A stretch of DNA of 64,000 bases from Tahibacter aquaticus. GTDB taxonomy: Bacteria > Pseudomonadota > Gammaproteobacteria > Xanthomonadales > Rhodanobacteraceae. The position numbers and the translations under genes were made by a program. Under the pieces are notes generated by a model that was not told where the DNA came from, made no database searches, and saw only the letters and a list, made by a program, of their open reading frames with translations. Shown here piece by piece: positions 57,292-64,000 of this stretch (the stretch's first letter is position 1; each line of letters starts with the position of its first letter). The stretch covers positions 60,653 through 124,652 of the forward strand of contig NZ_SNZH01000005.1 of assembly GCF_004363655.1 (NCBI RefSeq), written 5' to 3'.

Positions 57292-58566
57292 TTGGCACAT
57301 CTACTGATGATCGAAAGCTGGGTCGGCGGCACTGGCCGCATCTTTCCCCCGGCCATCGTGCAGCAAGGCCACCGCTACACCTTCGTCACGCGCAAACGGG
57401 CGCATTACCTCGGCGCCGCCGGTGCGCCCATCCATCCGGTCATCGAACACGCCGAACATGTGCTCACTGCCGAGACCAACGACGCGGCCGCACTGATCGC
57501 GTTCCTGCGCGCCCAGCACGCCATACTGCAATTCGACGGCGTGGTGACCATCTGCGACTACTACGTCGGCACTGTCGCCGACGTGGCGCAGGCGCTGGGC
57601 CTGCCGCAGGCGTTTTCCGCCAACGTGGTACAGGAACGGCGCAAAGACCTGGTACGCCAGGCCCTGCAGGCGGCCGGCCTGCCCAACCCACGCTTTGCCG
57701 TCTGCGCCGACTGGGCGCAGGCGCGCACCGAAGCGCAGCGCATCGGCTATCCGCTGATCGCCAAGCCCACCGACCTGGCCTCCAGCGCCTTCGTGCGCCT
57801 GATCCGCAACGAGGACGAACTGCAGCAGGCCCAGGCCACCCTGGACGCCTTCACGCACAATTTCCGCGAACAGCCGCGCGTGCCATTGCTGCTGCTGGAA
57901 GAACGCATGCAGGGCGAGGAAGTCAGCGTCGAGGCCTGCACCTATGCCGGCGAAACCACCATCCTCGGCATCACCGACAAAAGCCTGGCCGGCGAGCCGT
58001 ATTTCATCGAAACCGGACACATGTTCCCGGCGCAACTGGACGAAGCCAGCGAACAGGCCGTGCACGCCCTGGTACGCGCCGCGCTGGCCGCCGTCGGCCA
58101 CGACCACGGCATCAGCCATACCGAAGTGATGCTGACCGCGGACGGGCCGCGCATCGTCGAGATCAACCCGCGCCCGGGCGGCAACTACATCGCCGAGCTG
58201 GTGGCCCAGGTCAGCGGCATCGACCTGCTGCAGGCACAGATCGACCTGGCGCTGGGACGCAAGCCGGACCTGACCGCCCGCTCCACCGGCATCGCCAGCG
58301 CCGCCATCCAGTTCCTGCTGCCCGAACGCGCCGGCCGCATCGCCGCACTGCACGGCCGCGACAGCCTGGCCGACGATCCGCACCTGGCGCGCTGGAGCGT
58401 GGCCGATCCCGCCGGCAGCGAGGTCGCCGCACCGATCGACAACGCCTGCTACCTCGGCCATGTCGTGGCGATCGACCGCAGCGGCGGCCAGGCCCGCGCC
58501 CATGCCGAGCGCGCGCTGTCGCGCCTGCAGCTGGAATACGCCGACGACAGGAGCCTGCCCGCATGA
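57292..58566 (+). CDS. ATP-grasp ligase
   Basis: 424 residues from a TTG at 57292, chosen because AGGAG lies six bases upstream; the ATG at 57307 is the alternative. ATP-grasp features are PLIAKPTDLASS (ATP lysine), LLLLEERMQGEEVSVEACTY and HTEVMLTADGPRIVEINPRPGGNYIAEL (Mg-binding Glu and Asn). The C-terminal LAL_C2-like part suggests an L-amino-acid ligase forming an amide bond with ADP and phosphate release. It probably joins the diamino acid made upstream to a second amino or carboxylic acid. The next gene overlaps by ATGA. Confidence 0.86.
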   Translation: MAHLLMIESWVGGTGRIFPPAIVQQGHRYTFVTRKRAHYLGAAGAPIHPVIEHAEHVLTAETNDAAALIAFLRAQHAILQFDGVVTICDYYVGTVADVAQALGLPQAFSANVVQERRKDLVRQALQAAGLPNPRFAVCADWAQARTEAQRIGYPLIAKPTDLASSAFVRLIRNEDELQQAQATLDAFTHNFREQPRVPLLLLEERMQGEEVSVEACTYAGETTILGITDKSLAGEPYFIETGHMFPAQLDEASEQAVHALVRAALAAVGHDHGISHTEVMLTADGPRIVEINPRPGGNYIAELVAQVSGIDLLQAQIDLALGRKPDLTARSTGIASAAIQFLLPERAGRIAALHGRDSLADDPHLARWSVADPAGSEVAAPIDNACYLGHVVAIDRSGGQARAHAERALSRLQLEYADDRSLPA

Positions 58567-59381
58567 ACGACACCCCCCTTTTTGCCGGCTTCGACGACCT
58601 GCTCGCCCAGGCCCTGGCCGGCGCGCTGGGGCCAGACCCGGCCGGCCTGTACGCCGTCGGCGCCTTCTGGGTGCGGCAAAGTACACAGTTTCCCGGTACC
58701 ACGCAGAAGTACCGCAACTATTACCTGGTACTGCGCGTCGATGCCGCCTTCGGCGCCTGCTGCCTGGAACCCGGCCAGCTCGATTCGGCCGCGGCCGAAG
58801 CGCTGTCGGGCAGCGACCTGGCCAGCCTGCTGCGCGACGAGCGCCTGGCCGTGCGCGTGGCCGCGCTGGATGCCTACCTCGCAGTGATACGGCCACATCG
58901 CGAGGCCGCCAGCGCGCAGGCGCTATGGCTGCCGCTGGGTACGCCGCTGGAACGGGCACGCGTGCGCGACGCGGCCATTGCCAGCCTGCTACGCATCGCC
59001 CCCGGGCAGAAGGTGGGCCTGATCGGCGTGGTCAATCCGCTGGTCGAGGCCATCGCCGACCAGGGCGGGCTGTGCCTGCCCTGCGATTTCGCTATGCAGC
59101 GCACGGCCAACGGCATCGCCGTGGTGCGCGAGATGGAACCGGTACTCGACCAGGCCGACCTGGTCATCGCCACCGGTATGACCCTGAGCAACGGCTCGTT
59201 CGACCGCATCCTGGCGCGGGCGCGGCAACGCCGCATACCACTGCTGATCTACGCCCAGACCGGCAGCGCCATCGTGCCGCGCTTCCTCGGCCAGGGCGTG
59301 GCCGCGGTGTCGGCCGAGCCGTTTCCGTTTTCCCAGTTCAGCGCCGATCCCACGCCGGTCTGGCTGTACCGCACGCCATGA
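58563..59381 (+). CDS. DUF364/DUF4213-like Rossmann protein (putative heavy-metal chelation family)
   Basis: 272 residues. The C-terminal half (QKVGLIGVVNPLVEAIADQGG... MEPVLDQADLVIATGMTLSNGSFDRILARARQRRIPLLIYAQTGSAIVPRFLGQGVAAVSAEPFPF) matches DUF364, a fold known from structural genomics and linked by name only to metal chelation. The N-terminal part is the DUF4213-like cap. It overlaps ligase and MFS genes. In this setting it may be a maturation enzyme, metal-loading protein or biosynthetic step of the metallophore. Confidence 0.75.
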   Translation: MNDTPLFAGFDDLLAQALAGALGPDPAGLYAVGAFWVRQSTQFPGTTQKYRNYYLVLRVDAAFGACCLEPGQLDSAAAEALSGSDLASLLRDERLAVRVAALDAYLAVIRPHREAASAQALWLPLGTPLERARVRDAAIASLLRIAPGQKVGLIGVVNPLVEAIADQGGLCLPCDFAMQRTANGIAVVREMEPVLDQADLVIATGMTLSNGSFDRILARARQRRIPLLIYAQTGSAIVPRFLGQGVAAVSAEPFPFSQFSADPTPVWLYRTP

Positions 59382-60607
59382 GCAGCGCCGCGCTGAGCGA
59401 CAGCACCCGCCGGCGCGGCCTGGCCGGCCTGCTGTTGTATACCTTTTTCATGGTGACCGGCTTCGCCCTGCTGATGCCGCTGGTCGCCACGCATTTCGTC
59501 AACCAGCTGCACCTGGCCGCCGCCGCGGTCGGCGGCGCGCTGGCCCTGCGCCAGCTGCTGCAGCAGGGCCTGGCGGTATTCGGCGGCGTGCTGGCCGACC
59601 GCTTCGGCATACGGCCGATGATCGCCGCCGGCGTGCTGCTGCGCGCACTGGGCTTTGCCAGCCTGGGCTTCGCCACGGATATTCCCTGGCTGTTGCTGGC
59701 AATGACACTGTCGGCCCTGGGCGGCGCGCTGTTCGAAGCGCCCTACCAGGCCGCCATCGCCAGCCTGGCGACCGAACAGCAGCGGCCGCGCTACTACGCC
59801 CTGAGCAACTGGATCAGCGGCGTGGCCGGCACCCTGGGTCCGCTGATCGGCGTGGCCCTGCTGCGCTTCGATTTCTTCTGGGTCTGCAGCATCGCCGCCG
59901 CCTGCTTTGCCCTGAACTTCGCCGTGGTACTGCTGTTGCTGCCGCGCCTGGACGCACCGGCGTCGCCGCCGCCGCTGCGCCGCAGCCTGAGCCGGGTCGG
60001 CCGCGACCGGCGCTTCCTGGCCTTTGTCGCGCTGATGGGGGGCTACTGGTTCGTCGCCGTGCAGATCAACATCAGCTTTCCGCTGCTGCTGGAGCGGCTG
60101 ACCGCGTCGGTCGACAGCATCGGCGTGATGTTCGCGCTGAGCGCCGCGCTGACGGTGAGCCTGCAGTACTGGCTGGTCGACCGGCTCAATCGCCGGCTGT
60201 CGCCCGGCACTATGCTCGCCGCCGGCGTCGCCCTGCTCAGCGCTGGCGCGGGCGTCACCGCGCTGGCGTCCACTTTTGGCATTTTTCTCGGCGGCATTGC
60301 GCTGTTCGCCATCGGCGCAGTGCTGAGCCGGCCCAGCCAGCAGCTCCTGATTGCCGAGATGGCCGACCCGCGCGCCCTGGGCAGCTACCTCGGCGTCAGC
60401 TCGCTCAGCCTGGCCGTCGGCGGCAGCATCGGCAACGTAGCCGGCGGCTGGCTGGCCGATCCGTCCGGGCCCGGTGCCACACCATGGCTGGCCGGGCTGG
60501 TCTTCGCCACGGTCGGCGCCGCCACCAGCCTGGGCCTGTACCGCTTCGGCCGCCGCCAGGCCGCGCTGCGCAGCAAAGACACGGCGGCCGCCGGCGTAGT
60601 CAGCTGA
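59378..60607 (+). CDS. MFS transporter, probable metallophore exporter
   Basis: 409 residues with twelve predicted membrane helices in two halves. The loop between helices 2 and 3 has GVLADRFGIRPM, the MFS motif A. It overlaps the DUF364 gene by ATGA and is the last gene of the operon. Small-molecule exporters of this type export siderophores (for example in staphyloferrin loci), so I infer export of the product. The stop lies inside the convergent ACT-domain gene by eight bases. Confidence 0.9.
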   Translation: MSSAALSDSTRRRGLAGLLLYTFFMVTGFALLMPLVATHFVNQLHLAAAAVGGALALRQLLQQGLAVFGGVLADRFGIRPMIAAGVLLRALGFASLGFATDIPWLLLAMTLSALGGALFEAPYQAAIASLATEQQRPRYYALSNWISGVAGTLGPLIGVALLRFDFFWVCSIAAACFALNFAVVLLLLPRLDAPASPPPLRRSLSRVGRDRRFLAFVALMGGYWFVAVQINISFPLLLERLTASVDSIGVMFALSAALTVSLQYWLVDRLNRRLSPGTMLAAGVALLSAGAGVTALASTFGIFLGGIALFAIGAVLSRPSQQLLIAEMADPRALGSYLGVSSLSLAVGGSIGNVAGGWLADPSGPGATPWLAGLVFATVGAATSLGLYRFGRRQAALRSKDTAAAGVVS

Positions 60608-60986
60608 GGCGGTGCCCGGCCGCAGCCAGCAATTCCACCGCGCGGACGGCCTCGTGCGCTTTCACCAGCACGTGATCGCCGTCGAAGGTCGATACCACGA
60701 ACACGCCCAGCCCGGCCTCGGACAAGGGCCGGATCACCGCCAGCACGATGCCGCTCTGCTCGAACGCGAACGGACCGAGCAGCGCAAAACAGGCCCAGGG
60801 GCCGTCCTGGCGCACCTCGGCCGGTACGCGCTCGCTGCGGCAAAGTACCGACAGTTCCTCGGCGCTGCGGCTGATGCTGACGAAGCCGTCGCCGTCGGCC
60901 CAGGCGGGAATCGCTGCCGCCGCGTCGAGGCGGCAGACCGCGTAGTCGCCGGGCAGGCGGCGCAAGGCAAGGCGGCTGGCAGTCAT
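60600..60986 (-). CDS. ACT-domain protein (CASTOR/DUF-type)
   Basis: 128 residues from MTASRLALRR; the frame extends upstream by ten codons. FALLGPFAFEQSGIVLAVIRPLSEAGLGVFVVSTFDGDHVLVKAHEAVRAVELLAAAGH is an ACT fold (beta-alpha-beta-beta-alpha-beta), with an N-terminal ACT-like half (GDYAVCRLDAAAAIPAWAD). Such proteins bind small ligands such as amino acids. It overlaps the MFS gene tail by eight bases on the opposite strand, so the two 3' ends are antisense. Confidence 0.78.
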   Translation of the reverse strand: MTASRLALRRLPGDYAVCRLDAAAAIPAWADGDGFVSISRSAEELSVLCRSERVPAEVRQDGPWACFALLGPFAFEQSGIVLAVIRPLSEAGLGVFVVSTFDGDHVLVKAHEAVRAVELLAAAGHRLS

Positions 60987-61105
60987 GCAATACCGATCGC
61001 TGGGATGAGTCGCCAACCCTAACAGAGCCGACCCGCCGCGCTGCGACCGTTGCAGCGTTCTGTACGCCTGGGTACGCTGCTTTTTTGCCCGGGGATGGGA
61101 CGTCC

Positions 61106-61516
61106 ATGAACCACCTGTTTCGCCACCTACTGCTGCTGTCCAGCCTGGCCATGGCCTCGACCGCCCAGGCCGAATGCAAACCGCCCGCCTCCGCCGACGG
61201 CAAACCGCCGCAGCACCGCGTGCACTGGACCACCCGCAGCGAAATCCAGAGCGCCAGCTTCGACGTCTTCCGCGGCGACAGCGCCGACGGCGAATTCCGC
61301 AAGATCAACCCGCAGCCGATTCCCGCCGCGAAAAATTCGATACGGCCGCGGGAATACGCCTACGAAGACACCGCCATCGACCCGTGCAAGGCCTATTTCT
61401 ACTACGTCGAAGCCGTGTCGCTGACCGGCTACCGGGTCAAGCTCAGCGCGCCGCAGCAGGCCGGGCCGAAAGCCGGGGCGCCACCTGCACCATCACCGGC
61501 AGCACCGTCGCACTGA
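61106..61516 (+). CDS. Small secreted protein (fibronectin-like fold)
   Basis: 136 residues; ATG at 61106. A signal peptide (HLLLLSSLAMASTAQA) is followed by HRVHWTTRSEIQSASFDVFRGDSADGEFRKIN... EYAYEDTAIDPCKAYFYYVEAVSLTGYRVKLS, which looks like a single FN3-type sandwich with one Cys pair. The tail is Pro/Ala-rich. It lies two bases before the GTG of the sulfatase gene, so they are likely one operon. Role unknown. Confidence 0.72.
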   Translation: MNHLFRHLLLLSSLAMASTAQAECKPPASADGKPPQHRVHWTTRSEIQSASFDVFRGDSADGEFRKINPQPIPAAKNSIRPREYAYEDTAIDPCKAYFYYVEAVSLTGYRVKLSAPQQAGPKAGAPPAPSPAAPSH

Positions 61517-61518
61517 CC

Positions 61519-63336
61519 GTGCGCTCACCGCTATCGGCGGCCTGCCTGCTGGCCTGCCTGCTGGCGGCCGGCGGCTGTGGCCGCAACGGCCCGCCGCCGC
61601 TGCTCGACCTGGCGCCGGGCAGCGCGCGCGGCGCCAACGTCGTGCTGATCACGCTCGATACCGTGCGCGCCGACCGCCTGGGCTGCTCCGGCCATACGCC
61701 GTCCGTCACGCCGACCCTGGACCGGATCTGCGCCGACGGCATCCGTTTCGCCAATGCCGTCACCCCGGCGCCGATCACCCTGCCAGCCCATGCCTCGCTG
61801 CTCCGCGGCCTGGACCCACCGCACCACGGCCTGCGCTACAACGCCGAATTTCCGCAAGCGGGCGGGCAGCCCAGCCTGGCCGGCGACCTGCGCCAGGCCG
61901 GCTACCGCACCGCGGCCGTGGTGGCCAGTTTCGTGCTCGACCGCCGCTTCGGCCTGAGCCAGGGTTTCGACGACTACGACGACCGCGTCGACAGCCAGCG
62001 CCAGCACGGCGGCGCGACCCTGCGCAACGAGCGCGATGCCGAGGCCGTCACCGACGCCGCCCTGGCCCTGCTGCAACGCGACGGCGATACACGGCCGCTG
62101 TTTCTCTGGGTGCACTACTACGATGCCCACGCGCCGTACGCGCCCCTGCAGCCCATCGCCAGCACCGATCCGCAGGCCCTGTACACGGCCGAGATTGCCC
62201 AGGTCGATGCCGCCATCGGCCGCCTGCTGCAAAGCCCGGCCCTGGCCGCCGAACGCACCGTACTGATTGTCGCCGCCGACCACGGCGAAAGCCTGGGCGA
62301 ACATGGGGAAGTGGCCCACGGCCTGTTTCTCTACGACAGCACGACGCACATTCCCCTGCTGCTGCGCCTGCCCCGGCGCGAGCTGGCCGGCAGCGTGGTG
62401 ACCGGCCTGGCCGGCCTGGTGGATGTGCGCGCCAGCGTCAACAGCCTGCTCGGGCTGGCGCCACCGGCGCGCAGCGACGGCATCGACTGGCTGGCCACCT
62501 CGCGCAGCGCCGGCCAGGGCCTTTACCAGGAAGCCGCCCTGCCCTATTTCGATTTCGGTTTTGCGCCGCTGTACGCCTGGCGCGGCGCCACCGAGCGCTT
62601 CGTCGAAGCCCCGCAGCCCGAGTACTACGACCTCGCCGCTGACCCGCAGGAACGGCACAACCGCTATGCCGCCGCGCAAAGCGGTGCCGACAGCCGCGCC
62701 GAGCGCGCACGCCAGCGCCTCGACGCCCTGCGCCTGGATGCACCGGCCATTCCCGCCGCCGCCAGCGCGCTGGAACAGGCCGACCCGGCCGTGACCGCAC
62801 GCCTGCGCTCGCTGGGCTATCTCGGCAGCAGCACGGCCAGCGCCGAGCTGGCCGACCCCAAATCGCAGATCGCCGTGGTGAACCTGCATAGCGATGCCGT
62901 ACACCAGCTCGACGCCGGCAACGCCGCCGCCGCCCTGGCCCTGCTCGACCAGGCCCGCGCCCTGTCGCCACGCAACGAAGCCGTGCTGCGCCTGAGCGCC
63001 AAGGCCGAACTGCAGCTGGACCGGCTGGACGCCGCCGAAGTCACGCTCAAGGCCATCCTGGCCATCCGCCAGAACGCCGACAGCCTGCTGCTACTGGCCC
63101 AGATCCGCGTACTGCGCGGTGATTTCGACACCGCCGCCACCTTGCTGCAGCAGGCCGAGCAGAGCGAACCGCAACACGGCGGCATCGCCATCGCCCGGGG
63201 CGACATCGCCCTGCGCGAGGGCGATGTCGAGGCCGCCCGGCGCGAATACGAACGCGCCGCCCAGATCGACCCCGCCCGTACCGGCGACATAGCCCGGCAG
63301 CGTCTGCGGCCGCTGGCGACCGCACCCAAACCGTAA
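61519..63336 (+). CDS. Sulfatase-like lipoprotein with C-terminal TPR repeats
   Basis: 605 residues from a GTG giving MRSPLSAACLLACLLAAGGC; Cys20 would be the lipidated residue. The N-terminal domain is alkaline-phosphatase superfamily: ANVVLITLDTVRADRLG (metal Asp47), DHGESLGEHGEVAHG. The usual nucleophile motif C/S-x-P-x-R is not present; the equivalent region is APITLPAHASLLRG, so Thr may be the nucleophile as in related sulfatase-like hydrolases. Residues about 440-600 are TPR repeats (AVHQLDAGNAAAALALLDQARALSPRNEAVLRL). Substrate unknown. The GTG start lacks a clear ribosome site. Confidence 0.85.
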   Translation: MRSPLSAACLLACLLAAGGCGRNGPPPLLDLAPGSARGANVVLITLDTVRADRLGCSGHTPSVTPTLDRICADGIRFANAVTPAPITLPAHASLLRGLDPPHHGLRYNAEFPQAGGQPSLAGDLRQAGYRTAAVVASFVLDRRFGLSQGFDDYDDRVDSQRQHGGATLRNERDAEAVTDAALALLQRDGDTRPLFLWVHYYDAHAPYAPLQPIASTDPQALYTAEIAQVDAAIGRLLQSPALAAERTVLIVAADHGESLGEHGEVAHGLFLYDSTTHIPLLLRLPRRELAGSVVTGLAGLVDVRASVNSLLGLAPPARSDGIDWLATSRSAGQGLYQEAALPYFDFGFAPLYAWRGATERFVEAPQPEYYDLAADPQERHNRYAAAQSGADSRAERARQRLDALRLDAPAIPAAASALEQADPAVTARLRSLGYLGSSTASAELADPKSQIAVVNLHSDAVHQLDAGNAAAALALLDQARALSPRNEAVLRLSAKAELQLDRLDAAEVTLKAILAIRQNADSLLLLAQIRVLRGDFDTAATLLQQAEQSEPQHGGIAIARGDIALREGDVEAARREYERAAQIDPARTGDIARQRLRPLATAPKP

Positions 63337-63446
63337 AAGTTCATTGCCCGACGACATCCGGTGAGGTACGGTTAGTACGCTCGCCGTATTTTGTTCAGGT
63401 GATTCCGGTCGTTTGGCCATTGATTTTTTTCATCGGAGGGGTAGCG

Positions 63447-64000
63447 ATGAAGTTGCGTCGACTTGCAGTTGCAATGGGTGTGTGTGCCGTCCTGGGTGTG
63501 GTTGCCAGCGCGGGTGCGGCGGAGGATTGGGAGAAATTCCGCTCGCAGGTACGAGTGAAGAAGGCCTTGGCCGAACAGATGACGCCGGAGCAGTACGCGG
63601 CACACGTCGACAAGATGGCCCAGCTGATTGCCGCTCAGCAATCCGCCGCGCCGAAGGCAGCGAACGCCGTACGCGCACCGGGTGATACCTGTACGGCGGC
63701 GACCCCGGAACTGGGCGCGCTGACCTATAACACCACCGGCAGTACCGTCGGCCTGGTCGACGACTTCGACCTGCCGGCCGATACCACCAATCCGACCTGT
63801 GCCGCCGCGACTACCTGCACCGGCACCGGCCCTGCCGGATCGCTGCCGCGCGGTGCCATCTACACCGGCACCGGCATGGGCCCCGACCAGGCCTTCTCGA
63901 TCAGGACCGACGCCAACTGCACGCTGACCCTGGCCATGACGCCGACCGGCGGCCAGGACCTGGCGCTGGAACTGTTCCAGACCCAGTGTTCCAGCAGCCT
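63447..64000 (+). CDS. Secreted protein, 3' end outside window
   Basis: About 184 residues visible to the window end. ATG at 63447 follows CGGAGGGG. A signal peptide (LRRLAVAMGVCAVLGVVASAGA) precedes a helical stretch (WEKFRSQVRVKKALAEQMTPEQYAAHVDKMAQLI) and a Cys-rich beta domain (PELGALTYNTTGSTVGLVDDFDLPAD... GPDQAFSIRTDANCTLTLAMTPTGGQDLALELFQTQC) that looks like a pre-peptidase-type C-terminal (PPC) beta domain. Family not recognised. Confidence 0.7.
   Translation, partial: MKLRRLAVAMGVCAVLGVVASAGAAEDWEKFRSQVRVKKALAEQMTPEQYAAHVDKMAQLIAAQQSAAPKAANAVRAPGDTCTAATPELGALTYNTTGSTVGLVDDFDLPADTTNPTCAAATTCTGTGPAGSLPRGAIYTGTGMGPDQAFSIRTDANCTLTLAMTPTGGQDLALELFQTQCSSS

Overview
The window is GC-rich bacterial DNA with long, tightly packed genes. 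It most resembles a gammaproteobacterium of the Lysobacterales (Xanthomonadales), probably Rhodanobacteraceae such as Tahibacter or Dokdonella. Clues are a lysyl-endopeptidase-like secreted protease ending in an IFSNGFD-type C-terminal motif, two TonB receptors, and a sigma-54 activator with Fis-type helix-turn-helix. The taxonomic placement is inference from gene content. I saw no rRNA, tRNA, insertion sequence or CRISPR array.

Region 1 (1-8.5 kb) is a mixed left flank: a truncated saccharopine-dehydrogenase-like reductase and a nuclease-fold-like hypothetical (both minus), a large secreted serine protease with fibronectin-like repeats, a roughly 1 kb gene-poor stretch ending in a 23-residue basic peptide gene with a strong terminator, and a membrane-anchored pentapeptide-repeat protein.

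Region 2 (8.5-39.6 kb) is a complete-looking extracellular contractile injection system (eCIS). A short sigma-54 activator (8542-9591) precedes a near-perfect sigma-54 promoter (9945-9959), with helically phased GCCCCAG repeats further upstream. From this promoter one operon seems to run: small winged-helix-like protein, one oversized sheath, one tube, baseplate-chaperone-like protein, a disordered linker protein, DUF4255 cap, AAA+ ATPase, CIS tube/LysM proteins, gpD-like hub, gpV/gp5-like spike, gp25, two baseplate J proteins, tail protein I, a giant beta-helix protein, and then a cargo island with two DUF4157-leader effectors flanking a HEAT-like protein. No separate PAAR tip, ordinary tape measure or adenovirus-type fibre gene was recognised.

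Region 3 (39.7-47.2 kb) holds a threonine-synthase-like enzyme, a TetR/RND efflux operon with a perfect 15-bp inverted repeat just before the TetR start, a REP-like palindrome pair and a CHAD protein.

Region 4 (47.4-60.6 kb) is the second system of interest. A Zur-box-like site lies 31 bp upstream of a ten-gene, mostly overlapping operon: TonB receptor, ABC ATPase and two ABC-2 permeases, second TonB receptor, PduX-like threonine kinase, SbnA/CysK-like PLP synthase, ATP-grasp ligase, DUF364-like protein and MFS transporter. I read this as a zinc-repressed metallophore (zincophore) biosynthesis, export and uptake locus in which a hydroxyl-amino acid is phosphorylated, beta-substituted and ligated. 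The chemistry is inference.

Region 5 (60.6-64 kb) has an ACT-domain protein, a small secreted protein, a sulfatase-TPR lipoprotein and the start of a secreted protein cut by the window end.
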